64,000 nt of DNA, taken from positions 13,267,855 through 13,331,854 of the forward strand of contig JACBWW010000012.1 in assembly GCA_020086605.1 (NCBI GenBank). The letters run 5' to 3'. Made by a program: the position numbers and the translations under genes. The DNA comes from Lanius collurio. Its lineage: Eukaryota; Chordata; Aves; Passeriformes; Laniidae. This document shows, in pieces, positions 26,551-38,501 of this stretch (position 1 is its first letter; the number at the start of each line of letters is the position of its first letter). Below the pieces are notes generated by a model. The model searched no databases, had not been told where the DNA came from, and saw only the letters and a program-made list of their open reading frames with translations.

Positions 26551-29290
26551 GTAAGTGCCACGTAGCAATTATTTTCCTGGGGTTTGGCAGAAGTCAGCGA
26601 CAGACCTGGAGGTCTACCTTTCGGGCTGTGAAGAAATCAGATTGCAGAAAAAATGCAATAGTTTTGTACAGAAAAAGCTGTGTAAGCAGTGGGGAGATGG
26701 AGGCTTATGATAATGTGCAGAGTGTAAAGTTGCAGGAAAGGAGAATTTCCGAGCTTGGTGTGGAACTGTGCACAGCCTGGTCCCACTGTGAGTGCTCTGC
26801 AGGCGGACCTGAGCCAAGGATTCTCTTACTGGTGAGCCATCAACAACTGAGGAGTACCTTTCACAAACCAAATCAATTTACACTGGAGCAACTCAAAAAT
26901 GTTTTTGTCTCCATCTCGTTCCTGGTGGTAGAAGAACTGTAGGGAGTATGAGACCTGTTCCGAAGGAGAGACAGAAGTACTTCAGCATCCAGATGTAGGG
27001 TCCATGTAGAAATTTATCTGTTTTCCGTGTAGAGGGCTTATCTGAGCTGAGCTCTTCATTCTATTCAAGACAAAGCAATTTACAGTAGGCTCAGCTGCAT
27101 CATGCAAGTTTTAAAATAAAGCAATCTAATGGTTGCTCTCTGCTCTGCTGCAAGTAGTCTATTACTGGAGTTTCTTTTATGTCTTCTTTTATGTGAAGTG
27201 ACTCCAAATATGAGTGAAATAAGAAAGGCATTTTTTTGACTCTCCAAGAGTTTCTTTACTGTTTTTGAGTTTTATGATTGAGAAAAGACTTGAATAAATA
27301 AGGGAGATTTGATCATAGTGCCTTCTTATGTGTGGTGATAGCTATGAAGGCTGAAGGACTTGTAAGTATTTCTATCCTAAACAGCTGTCCTTTATGTTTA
27401 TGATTGAGACTTCAAGGAAAAAACTATGTTGTGCAATTGTGCTCGTCTAGAATACAAGCTGGGGGTGTTGCTATGTTTACTTCAGTTTTACAAGGCACAG
27501 TTTAAAAAAAAAAATTATTTTATGTTTCTGAGTTACATGTTTCTAGAGTATTTCTGCTTTTTTGTAACTACTTGATTTTTTCTAGCTGATACTTTTCAGG
27601 ACATTAGTTTATGACATAGATGCTCTAGCACTATTGGTGAGCTCCTAAAACAAACAGAAAGTCCTTTTGAACATGTAGAAATTTCTCCCACCATCCCGTG
27701 GTTGTTCTACACTGTTCCAACAGCCATGGTCCAGTTTTAGCTCTGTGGGCTGAAAACCCCAGTGTGGCAGACACATTTGCCAAAGGACATTGCAGAAGTC
27801 TCTGAAGGCTCACTGCAGTCTCTTATGCTGTATGTCTGAAAAAATTGAGTTGTCTTCTTAGGAGCCATTATGGTTTATCATATTAGGGATCTACTGAGGA
27901 ACAAGTGCCCAAGAAGTACTTCAAGCAGTAGACTCAGATCAGCATACACAGAGCTTGCAAAACAAGGGTCTATATATAGGAGACAATAATAAACCCTCAA
28001 TAAGGTAAACAATCCATATTTTAAAGATGTCTAAATCCCTGTTTAAAAAGTAAATACTATCATAGCTATTATCTCCACTGTTTTATACTTCCTTCAGTTC
28101 AAATCAATGAAAAAAGAGAATATAAAGTTAAAGCCAGCAAGCCACCATTATGCCTGTGGCCTCAGGGCATCAGCTTATTGCAAATTGTGAAGTTCATTTG
28201 CTGCTAGTGGAGTGGTGTCTGTTAAGCCCAGTGATGTATCCTGGTGACCTAGAGGCAGGGTGTGGCTGGTGTGTTTGTAGTATCAACACTTAAGAACTGA
28301 TTTTCGGTGCTGGAAGATGTCATTCCTTGTTGTTCATCGCAGTCAGTCGTGTATAAAGTAGAAACATGAAAACATTGTAAACATATACAAACTCAGAGCT
28401 ATTTCAGGTTAGATTTTCTCTATTTACTAGCATCTGATTAATACCTTGCTGCACTTTGGATATTTACTACTCAGAGCATAAAAGACAAGAATGCTTGTTC
28501 TCTTTCAGGGTCCCTCATTTACTGAATTTCTTCCCAACTGTTAATTTTCTTATTTCCAATGTAAAATCTTTCTGCATAATTATTCTTTTATTGTATATGC
28601 AATAGGGTTTTTCTAACTCTTTGTCCTTTAACAATCTTGTTCTAAAACTATCTACCATTCAGTTGTTCTTTAGGTACTAGCACTCGGGTAACTTTCCTAC
28701 AGTTATTTCTGTCAGTTTTAATTTCTTTTAATTGTTTTTTAAAAGAGCAGGCTGTGAGTAGTGAAAAATAACTGATACATGACAAGTTTCGTAGTTCTGA
28801 TGACAAATGGGATCTGGATATATTCCCTACACCTCTGCTTTTTCTTGGTTTCTTCCCCAAAGAAAAGTATTGAAACAGCATCCAAGAGATTACTCCTTTA
28901 GTATTTCCACCCTGGTCAAATCCTGTGGTATCTAGACCAAGATGTATTTTGGCTATTGTTCAGATAAGCCTTTGCATTCTTGAATACTTTCATGAAGGGC
29001 ATTTCTAAAACATCTGAGGTTTAACCAGCATTAGCACTGAGTGTGCATGAGGATTATTTCTCCGAAGGGCAGTTCCCAGAGAAATGACGCCAACAGTTCT
29101 GTCACTGGCCTTGAACTTGAGCATGCAAAGTAGAGACGAACATCTGTGCCCAGAACTCTGCTGTAGGGAGGGAATGGCAGGAGATTTAGTGGGCAGAAGC
29201 AGGTTTGCTGCAGTGTTAACTCTCTGGTCATGCTGTTCTCAGAGGTTTTGCTCTCTTTTATGAAGAGCTTCTATGGGATTTTATAAGACA

Positions 29291-29293
<3 letters not shown>

Positions 29294-29324
<31 letters not shown>
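29294..29324. repeat. Poly-T tract (31 nt)
   Basis: The longest homopolymer in the window. Read on the minus strand it is a poly-A, which could be the tail of a retrocopy. However, I see no polyadenylation signal in the adjoining minus-strand sequence, no recognisable body and no target-site duplication. Confidence 0.9.
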
Positions 29325-29325
<1 letters not shown>

Positions 29326-30599
29326 GTGAAGTTGTCAGCTCATGCTGCAGAATGCAATAGAAAATCATATTCCTGTCATACATCTTTGTAGTTTGCATCT
29401 TAAGCATATAGAAGCACTTTCACTGGCTGCTAAATTGATACCTCTTTAAAGTCAAATCTTTTGGAATATACTGAATTTCTCTAGGGCTTTTTGTGGGTTC
29501 TGGGAGGGTGAGTTTGGTGCTTGGTTACTTGGCCAGTTGTAACAATGGAAGGATGCCACATCTTGAATAGTGCTTTCTAGTCCTTACCCTTAACTCTTGT
29601 TTGGAGTCTCAGGAAATGTTCAGCAGATTTACTGAGACGTTTAACTGAGTGTTTGTGATGGTTGACCAGTTCTGGACTACAGAGCCAAGAGCTTGTATTA
29701 GTGATGGCTTTGTATAAGGCTGTCAAATTAGGCATCAAATAGACAGGTGCAATAAATGTACAGTAAAACCTGCAACTGTTGGAAGTATTTGCAGTAAAGT
29801 TCTGACATAATTTCTGCACTAGGTTCAATAATTACTTTTTTGGGCTAGTTTCTCCTCACACTGATTTAATTAGGCACTCTGTTGTGAAACTTAACCTGAC
29901 AAGATGGTGATAGAGGATAATCATGTTCAAATTCTGTCTGTAAACTATTTGATTTAATTTACCTCTAAATTGCAACTGTCAAGTCTTGAGGTGGGTGATA
30001 TAACTCCCCAAAAATGTTTTAGTCAAAAATGCACACAGATAATCAAGTGTAGTTACAAAATGAGATCAGATTGGATTAAGAACTGCAACATAAATTTTGC
30101 AGCATAATCTTCTATTGCAGATTTAATGAAACGTTTTTTTTGATTATTCAGAAATAAAGTCTTTTGGTACATGTATTTAAGACCAGGTTTATTTGAAAAT
30201 TACCTGGTAGACAGGGAGAAATATGCCTAAAGTTTATTACTGTTTACAGTTCTAGAAACTGTAGCTTTTCTACATCTGGTCAGCCCAAAGTGATTAAGTT
30301 TTTTTTGGTTTTTTTTAAGTCACAGTATTTTAAATCTTTGATATTTCATTTGCAAGTTTCTGTAAAATGTGGGCTACTTAAATAGTTGCATTGTCTTATA
30401 AGGGAATATCTACCTTGCAGTATTGATGCATGTATCACAACAGTGAGATGCACCATTGAATGCAATCCCCTTGTCATTGAATTTGGTCTGATGTCTATAA
30501 TGATATTCAGTAATTGTCACTAATGATACTTCTATTGATTGCTTTTTTTCCTTCAGTAATCTGAGTTATATTTTTTATTTCTAAAGACCCAAGAGATTA

Positions 30600-30657
30600 C
30601 CCTCCTTTCCTTCCCTTTCTTCTCTTCCTCCTTACCCTTTCTCCTTTGTTTTCTTTC
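30600..30657 (+). repeat. Polypyrimidine stretch (34 nt pure, 58 nt nearly pure)
   Basis: Positions 30600-30633 are all C or T, followed after one A by CCCTTTCTCCTTT, a G, and TTTTCTTTC, then AAG. In transcript sense it looks like an acceptor tract ending in CAAG at 30657-30660. No protein-coding continuation of RBMS3 follows. It is either a decoy acceptor or simple low-complexity DNA. Confidence 0.75.
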
Positions 30658-31911
30658 AAGCTCAGTTCATGGAATATCTAAAGAATTAAACATGTTTTTA
30701 ATTCTTTCTTAAAAAAAATAAAATGACTTGGTAGTTTGGGAATGTTGCTTTTGTAACAGTTTGTCTTTTAATCTGCTACTCATTACAGCTTTGCCTAATG
30801 CAAACAGCAATTTAGAGAGAAAAACATGCAATAGGTAATTTGAGACACTTCCCTAATGTTCTGTAAAGTCAGTACCAGTGAAGGGCTGAAGCAGTTGATC
30901 CTGATGCCAATGGTTTCTTCTTTAACAGCAAATGCATTTGGAAATGGTCAGTAGCTCTGTGGCAGGCCTATTTTTAGCTCAGACATGGATTGTTTTTATG
31001 CTTCCAAGGAGATAGGTACTACTTAGTTGTGTTCCATAATCCTGAGTGTCTAGGGCAGGTGTATTTTAACCTGGACAAGTAACTTTTGTTTGCTGTGAGA
31101 GGCAATTCCCAGTTCTGTCCAGATATGCAGTAGTACTCTCATATGTAAACCACCCACAAAGACATTGACTATAAATATTTAGTATGCCTGTAAGTTAAAC
31201 ATTGGCACTTTGCATGCTTATTTTCAACAAAAGCTTAGTTTAGCAAAGAGAGGTGTTGAACCTGAAGAAAGCCCAAGCAGAGGGAGAAAGAGAAGGGCAA
31301 AAGATAATTGACCAGTAGTTGAAAATATCTGGAATAATGACACAAGGTGCTGTCACTGTGGTCAACATTTTGAAAAGATGCCTCTGTGGAACAAATACCA
31401 AAGATTAATTTGGATTTTGAGCTTATAAAGTACATAGAAATATTTTAAACCAATAACATATGTGAAATCACTGTCACTGCAATCAAGATTTAAAAAGGCC
31501 CATGGTTTAGTTAAAACAGAATCAGCAGTGTACCTGTTCTTAGAGATTGCTTTTCTTTGTTTTCATTTTGGTGAAAAATGTCATGCCATTTGCCCTGGAG
31601 ATTTTCCGGTAGCTGGGTTTTCCTCCAAATTCTGGTGCTACAACAGTGTTTTCTTAGACAGAATAACCAAATGTTGGAGACAGGGAAAGGACATACTTTT
31701 TTCCTGCTGTATCCCCTGCAGATACCAGGAGTGCTGGGAGCCAGCTCACTGTAGCACACACATCTAGTGTGCAGATGTGAGTGTAATACACAGGTGACAT
31801 AACACTGGATCACACTGATGGCAAAATGGGTGTGCCAGATCCCCAAGAGCAGGTGGTCCCTAGACCTGAAGATGACAAGGTTCAATGTATGGGCTGGCTG
31901 TGGAAAGAGAA

Positions 31912-31974
31912 ATGTTATGTTATGTTATGTTATATGTTATGTTATATGTTATGTCATATATTATGTTATGTTAT
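31912..31974. repeat. ATGTT/TATGT satellite, imperfect
   Basis: About 63 nt of the unit TTATG, interrupted by ATATG and CATAT variants. A short minisatellite-like simple repeat; interruptions suggest it is not very young. Confidence 0.9.
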
Positions 31975-33950
31975 TTCTCTTTTGTTGGTTTTTTTTTCTT
32001 CTTTTCAATTTTTGTAGACTTCAGCACTTGTATGTTAACTAATCAGATAAATTGAAGTGGGAAGACAGTGACTCAATCCCAAGAACAGAAGCTGTGTATG
32101 CCAAACTTCCATTCCAGTTCTGTAGGACAAAAGGGTTTCTTGTTATTCATTTGGGTGTCTGAACATGTAATTGTGTTTATCACTGCAGCCTCTGACGTTC
32201 TGAGGTTCATGAATCCTTCCCAAGTTTAACATCAATATTATATATTTTTCTCTCTACAACCACTGTTTTCCTCAGAATCTGCAGCTGTTGAAGGAGCACA
32301 CATCACTGGGAAATGCCCCATTTCTTTCATATGCATCTTTATATCTAAGAGGTGCCACATTTGCATTCTAGATTTCTCCTCCAAAAAAACAAAGATGGGG
32401 GGGTTTATCCACAATTAAATTCAGAAGCCCTTCTAATAATGTTGAATATTTCTGACAGAACTGCTAAATAATCAAAGAAAGGAATTCTGCCAAGTTAACT
32501 TTACTGGTGACTGAGCTTGTTTTATTAAATCTGTATTTTGCATTAATCTCACTTGGGTTGATGATTTCTTTCCCCTACTCTCTCTTCTTCCATCAAAGCA
32601 TTTCAATAAGGATATCTGCTGTCAGGGCACAAGAGATTCTTGTGTTGTGATGCCTGGCAGATATTAGCGATGGAAACAAAACAAGTAGAGGAATCTGAGT
32701 GTCAGAATTTCAGTTGATTCCACTGTAGTAGCCAAGAGCATACCCTGGGATGGCAGTCCTCAATTGGGAAAGGGTGAAGGTATGAGTCAGTGGAGATGGG
32801 AGAAGAGAAACTTATCTTTTAGTCTAACTCCCACATCAGTTCACCACAGAAATCCGTTAAGTCAAAGTATACAACCTTATCTTTCCAAATCTTAGCTTAA
32901 GCAGGAGAAATCCAGGGGGAAAACTCCCCACATGCATGGATTTCACCCCTTTTTAATTTGTAGGCCTTCCAATTTTTTTCCAGTGGGACTGTGGTCTCCT
33001 GCACAGTACGAGATCCTGCAGTGGCAGGATCCTTGCCTTGCAGAGGTGCTCCAGCACTAGGCAGAGGCTGGCCAGGGCAGGTTTGAGGAGATAATGTGGA
33101 AGTCTCACCTCTGAGGAGGAGGCATAGCACTTCTCTGTAGCAAGTTGATATTATAGGGAAATTTTGCACTCAGTGTCATAAAGATGTGTACACTGAGAGT
33201 AGATGGTGATATGTTGGTGAAGTTCATGAAAGCAGCTCCTCAGCAACACAGAAGATGCTGGTCTGCACAGAAGTAATTCGTCTTTTATAGGTATTTATGT
33301 TTGCTGGGAGACAGATACTGCACTGATAAGAGCTCTTCTAAGACATCATGGGGGTTGGGTAGAGAAATAATAAACCCACTTTATTTCACATGATGTTAAA
33401 GATCTGCTCATTTAAGTTCAAATCATAACAAAGAGAGGGTGAAAAAAATTACCAAACCAGAAGCAGAACCCCTTGTCTTTGCCCATGGAAAAATTTTCAC
33501 AGTAAAGTGTTGAACAAAAGGCCTTCAAACTTCCTGGGGAAACCCTTGCTTTCCAGAAGCTTTTTGATTTTTTTGCTCTTTATTGAATGAAAGAGCTTAA
33601 ATTTAAAGACAGGTGCAGACTGAATCTCTTGGTTTTAGAATCTCTTTCACTGATGTACATAGTTAGAAAACTGTAGAAAAAAATAACAAAAGCTTTAATT
33701 CCTTCCTCATGTCCTGAAGTTCAGACACTTTGGTAAAAATAAGAGATAAGTAAACTCATATGGTTTAAGTAATCTTTTTAAAAAAATCAATACTTTAATA
33801 AACTGGGTTAATTTCTGTGTCATCTGACTTTCGGAACAGACCAGTAGTTATCAAGAATGATCTTTATTTCCATTATGTGACTGATAGCAGCTACCCCTTT
33901 TTTTGATTACTTTAAGCAATTGCATATTGAAATGCTGAGGTGCAGAATTT

Positions 33951-34800
33951 TCACAGAATCACAGACCGTGTTGATTTGGAAGGGACCCATAAGGATCATT
34001 GAGTCCAACCCCTGACTCTGCACAGGATGATCCCCAGGAAGTCACATCATGTGCCTGAGAGCATTGTCCAAATGCTTCTTGAGCTCTATCAGACTTGGTG
34101 CTGTGACCACTTTACTGGGGAGTCTGTTCATTGCCTGAGCACCCTCTGGGTGAAAAACCTTTTTCTAATGTTTAATCTAAACATCCCTGACTCAGCTTCA
34201 GGCCATTCCCTTGGGTCCTGTCACTGGTCACCAGAGAGAAAAGATAAGTGCCTGCCCTTCCTCTCATGAGGAAGTTGCAGACTGCAATGAGGTCTCCCCT
34301 CAGTCTCCCCTAGACTGAACAGACCAAGTGACCTCAGCCACTCTCCATCCAGCTTGTCCTTAAGGCCCTTCACCCTCACTAACACCTCAGTATCTTTCTT
34401 TTATTTTGGAGCCCAAAACTGCCCCCAGCACACAAGGTGAGGCTGCCCCAGTGCAGAGCAGAGCAGAGCAGGACAATCCCCTCCCTTGCCCAGCTGGTGT
34501 AGCTGTGCCTGATGCCCCCCAGGACAGGGTTGGCCCTCCTGGCTGTCAGGGCACTGCTGACTTGACATTCAACTTGCCATCAACCAGATCCCCCAGGTCC
34601 TTTCCACAAAACTGCTTTCCAGCATCTCATTCCTCAGTCTGTCCATACATCCAGGGCTGCCCCATCCCACGTGCAGAATCCAGCACTTTCCCTTGTGTAA
34701 CTGATATGGTTGGTGATTACCAAGTTTTCTAAATTGTTGAGGTCTCGCTTCAGGGCCTCCTTGCCTTCAACAGAGTGAACAGCTCCTCCCAATTTTGCAT
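33951..34800 (-). mobile_element. CR1 LINE, about 0.85 kb, minus orientation
   Basis: On the + strand it opens with 'cacagaatcacag', the complement of the terminal CR1 octamers. It continues with 'tttggaagggaccc' and 'ggatcattgagtccaacccc', then 'ctgagagcattgtccaaatgcttcttgagctc' and 'aggtctcccctcagtctccc'. Further in come the 'gcccaaaactgcccccagcaca' and 'cagatcccccaggtcctttcc' segments, and it stops near 'agctcctcccaattttgc'. All are typical CR1 3' and ORF2 segments. The element lies on the minus strand and is 5'-truncated, and I found no long open frame left in it. The first 390 nt are the reverse complement of the copy at 20428-20836. Boundaries are good to about 15 nt. Confidence 0.94.
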
Positions 34801-37800
34801 TGTGTGTTTTCATTCACTAGCTGAGTCTATGGCCATTATCTGGCTGAGTGGCATGAAAATTTCTGTGGTTCAGTTGTTACTTAATAGAAGATTTTTCTGA
34901 CAAATACTTTGCTAAAGAAGCATTTCATCATCAGTGCCGCTCCCTCAGGTGCCTTTTTATCAGGAGGTGTCACTATGAGAAGAAAGAATAAGCTCCTCTC
35001 CTTCTACTGAAACAGGAGTAAACCAGTGGATGAAAAGGCCCGTGAGAAAACAGTCTCTCAGCACAGCAGAGGGCTGATATAGAGGCATCAGCCAGTATAG
35101 TTCATCCTGTATTAAGCACTATGATGGCTATATTCAATTCTGATTTTGACAGAATAAGCTAGACCTCTCTCACATGGGAGTCTTGGGGCCAACCCTAATA
35201 TTCTGCATTTGGTATTTTTAGGATTCTTGTTTGTCTGATATGGAGGAAAGTTCAGACAATTTTCCAGTAAGTTATTATTGCTCATCAGGTTTTTTTCCTG
35301 ATGAATAAGGATGCTTCAAGCCATTAATCTTTGACTGGTCCAGGCTAAGTGTTGCCACTCCTGGGCTTCCAGCCAGCATAATTTTGTAGGGAGGAATTGT
35401 ACAACTTGATGAGAAAGAAGTAAATAGTCCTGCGTTAGCAGCTATTTGAAATAGCAGCTGTCTAAGGCTCTGCAGCAATGGGCGATATTAGCAATATTAC
35501 TGGGCCAACTGTAGGTGGTTACCATATGCACATATTGCCACATGCTGTGTCCTATTTGTCTAATGTGAAACTTTTCATTTACTGGTAAATGTGATGGTGA
35601 TATTTATAGTGGTCACTGCTGAAGTACTTGAACAGATTCTGGTAATCTGTCTCCATGCAGTACGGATATGGAACATGGATAAGGAGGAGATGAGTGTCTA
35701 GCCTTTCATATTTTGTACTCTTTAGGCACACAGCTGTGTCCCCTGTTCTTAATGCCAGTGTAGAGAGCTGAGTTTGTGCAGTTTGTCTGCAAGGACCCAC
35801 ACACAGGTCTAGGGTGTGATGGGGTTGGAGGGTGAGCTGAATGTCCATGCCACGACCACGTGCTTAAATATCCATGAGAAAAGGAACTGAAAGGAATGCA
35901 AATGTGTGTTTGCAGGTCTCATGTGGACAGCAAGCATCATTAGGGCTGCAGTGAAAGAGCTGTTGCAGGTTGTTGTTCTGCACCTTCATTCTTACTTATA
36001 TCAAAGAAACCAAAATAATACCAGTTTTTTATTTTTGCTTTTCCTCCTAGACCTACCTCCCTTGTTGCCATTTTGTCCCCAGGTCACTAATGCAAGCTGT
36101 GGGATATAATGAACTCTGATCCAGCAACTCTAAGGGCAACTAAATCTAGAAACTCTTTAATTTAGAAAGCTTGGCTCTGTCCTTTCCAAAGAATTTTTTT
36201 TTTTTCCCTCAGTCTTGAGTAGATGTGTGATGAGATGTTAAAATGTAAACACATCGATTTATGAGGAATATCTTAAGTTATTTTAATGAGTATTTTTTAA
36301 AAAATTGTTAGAATTAATTTTTCTGTCCCTCTAGGGCTTGTACATACTATTTAAGTTGTCTTCACCAGTGCAGGAATACAGAAAGAGAGCAACAACAAAT
36401 TTTATATGTGTTGAAAAGAGAAAGGAAAACAAGACAATATGTTTCCTCAAAAATGTATTGCAGCCAAAAAGTTTATGATATTGAAGTTTTCTTTTCTCTT
36501 TTGTTTTGAAATGTATACATTTCCATTAGTAATTAATGCAACCTTACTAACCAATATAATATGCTGAGCATATATAAGAAATAAGAATATTAAACCAAGT
36601 TAAGTAACAGATGATGATTTTCTAAGATAATTTATTTTTAACATCAAAATCAGTAGTGGTTTAGGTCACCATAAATTCAGCTCTCTGACATTTTAAACTT
36701 GCAGAAATAGCCATTTTATTTTTATTTGTATGAAACCAATACTTCTTTTAAAAATAGCCGCATGCACTTGGACTTAGTCTCTGGAATTATCCTTTGCTTG
36801 GGAGAGACTACATATTTTACCAAAACAATGGCATTTTCATAAAGGAGAACATTTGCCCTAGCATCTGCTTAAAAGAGTAACGAGAAAAATATACAAATTT
36901 AATAAGGACACAAACCTTTTTTTGGCGACATAAGGTATCAGGAAGCCTGGCCTTTCAGAACAGAAACTATTTTTGGCCTCTGGAAACCTGGACCCACTCC
37001 TCTTAGAGCAGTTTGCAGCTGCTGAGCTAGCCCAGCTCTTCCAGGAGTGCTGCCCGCTCTCTGCCTGCTCGTCACCAGTGCATTTTCCCTGGCTGCTCAC
37101 CTGCCTGCCTGGGAACCAGCCAAGCCCAAACGCTTTCCTGACCTGTCTGCACAGCTGTCTGGAAGGGAGCAGATGCCATTATTCAAAAGTACTTTGGTAG
37201 ATGTCTTTAGGGGCATGAAAAGCTCCCAGCAGGACCCCAGACCATGCCATGTGGTTGGTAAAGCATCTGTCCTTGAAGAAAATGCTGCCTGTCTCAGGCA
37301 GCAAGCATAGGATGTGTATGAAAAATGAAGAGAAATACAGTGCCTTGGGGGTGGCATTTTTTCAGCTGCTCCCACAAGGAAAGCAGCACCTTGAGCAATA
37401 GGGTTCTTCTCCCCTATGCTTGTAACCCTGCACAGAGGACAACTTCTTCCCATTTCTTACATTGGAAAGCATTTCACAAAGGAAGGGATAAAAATCGATA
37501 AGGAAGGCAAAAAGTCAAAGCAAATGCAGCATGTGGGAGGAGAAATTGTCAGTTCCATGTCTTTAAGTAAATGCTGGGGGAAAAAAAAGGTCTTTCCTGC
37601 ATGACCCTGACTGCTATCTTGGAGCATAAGGTGGAGTGCTTAATTCTGTCTCCAGCCCTGCTCTCTCACTGCCTTTTCTGTGGTACCTGTGGATATGTCT
37701 GCTAATGGTGGCAGTGATGACAGTTGTTAACTGGACAATATTTTAACACTGCCAAATCCTTTTGCACAGGTCACGGTCTGCCTGGTGGTAAATGGCAGTT

Positions 37801-38370
37801 GAAAAGCTCTGTGTAACACATTAACAAATTTTTCTGCTGTCCAGACCTCTGAAGTATTTTAAAAGCCTTGTTTGAAAGCTCAAGCTTTTCTGCTTCACAG
37901 CCCATTTTTTGTTTCTTGTCTCATGGTAATGAATTAACTCTAAGTACAAGTTACACCCCAGGGAAACGGTTGGCTGGGTCATGTGGGGTGTGACCTTTGT
38001 AGGAAAGATGAGACTCCTTCCTGTGAAGCTCTCATGAAGTTGAGTTTGGAATATTTACCAACCACCCATCTCACAGGCAACAGCAGGATTTGGGCCTGTC
38101 TTGTTATAGTGAGTAATCAGATGTAAAGGCATTGATCTCAGTGAAGTTATTAATTGATACTGGAGCAGCAAAAACACCATTTGCTCTAAATGCTATGGAA
38201 AGATGACAAGCAACAGACTGAACAGATCTGTTTCTCAATGATCTCTTATGCAGGGAAGGTACCCAATCTGTCCATGCTGCTTTGGGCCATCAGAGCTTCC
38301 CTTGAGAATTTAGATTTCTATTTAAGTTGCATTCAGTTTTTATTCATATTGGCTTAGAATATGTTTCATG

Positions 38371-38400
38371 TCTCTTTTTTTTTTCTCTCCTTTCCTGCAG
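38371..38400 (+). promoter_or_regulatory. Strong alternative 3' splice site upstream of RBMS3 exon B
   Basis: Twenty-six uninterrupted pyrimidines (38371-38396) lead into GCAG ending at 38400. By sequence it is a better acceptor than the one needed to join exon A to exon B in frame, whose AG is at 38440. Splicing here would add 40 nt that begin TAA TAG TAA in the reading frame of exon A. Use of this site would therefore truncate the protein right after the REGE residues. Its real use is unknown. It might instead serve as the tract that recruits U2AF, with the later AG chosen, or be bound by a repressor such as PTB. Confidence 0.6.
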
Positions 38401-38440
38401 TAATAGTAAAAATCTGTTTTTCTTCCCTAACTATGTGCAG

Positions 38441-38487
38441 GCTGGTATGGCTTTGACTTACGATCCAACAGCTGCTATTCAGAATGG
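38441..38487 (+). CDS. RBMS3: RBMS3 exon B: 47-nt linker exon
   Basis: Bounded by CTATGTGCAG and AATGG|GTAAGG. It starts in phase 0 and ends in phase 2, encoding AGMALTYDPTAAIQN and the first two bases of a Gly codon completed by exon C. This segment, between RRM2 and the C-terminal low-complexity region, is conserved across RBMS proteins, which fixes the acceptor at 38441 and not at 38401. The immediate acceptor context is unusual. The pyrimidine tract (38413-38428) is interrupted, and the best branch-site match, CCCTAAC at 38425-38431, puts the branch A only 10 nt from the AG. Skipping exon B alone would shift the frame. In the shifted frame exons C and D still show no stop, so the consequence would depend on exons outside the window. 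Confidence 0.95.
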
Positions 38488-38495
38488 GTAAGGAA

Positions 38496-38501
38496 TGCAT
38501 G
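38496..38501 (+). promoter_or_regulatory. TGCATG (UGCAUG) element downstream of exon B
   Basis: The hexamer lies at +9 to +14 of the intron after exon B. UGCAUG is the high-affinity RBFOX binding word, and in this downstream position it usually promotes inclusion of the exon before it (established knowledge). One hexamer can occur by chance about every 4 kb, but the close placement next to a short exon with a poor acceptor makes function plausible. Confidence 0.5.

Larger units (their letters stand above)
26551..38440 (+). other. RBMS3: RBMS3 intron A-B (11,890 nt)
   Basis: The intron begins GTAAGT and ends TGTGCAG. It holds a 31-nt poly-T at 29294, a polypyrimidine stretch at 30600-30657, a TATGT-type satellite at 31912 and a long minus-strand CR1 at about 33951-34800. 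The stretch 36950-37450 is somewhat richer in G and C than its surroundings, and its overlapping open frames on both strands resemble nothing I know. I see no further exon, promoter or RNA gene. Its last 70 nt carry two competing acceptors, described separately. Confidence 0.9.

Noticed and set aside
26532..26942. Open frame of 136 codons overlapping the end of exon A
   Set aside because: It starts at a GTG inside exon A, in a different frame from RBMS3, and runs into the intron across a good GTAAGT donor. The product is low-quality sequence with no family resemblance.
29294..29420. Poly-T as the tail of a minus-strand processed pseudogene
   Set aside because: No polyadenylation signal, coding similarity or target-site duplication could be seen next to the tract.
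31511..31885. Minus-strand open frame of 124 codons
   Set aside because: Rich in Cys, His and Ser without pattern, overlaps plus-strand open frames, and shows no recognisable motif. Consistent with chance in non-coding DNA.
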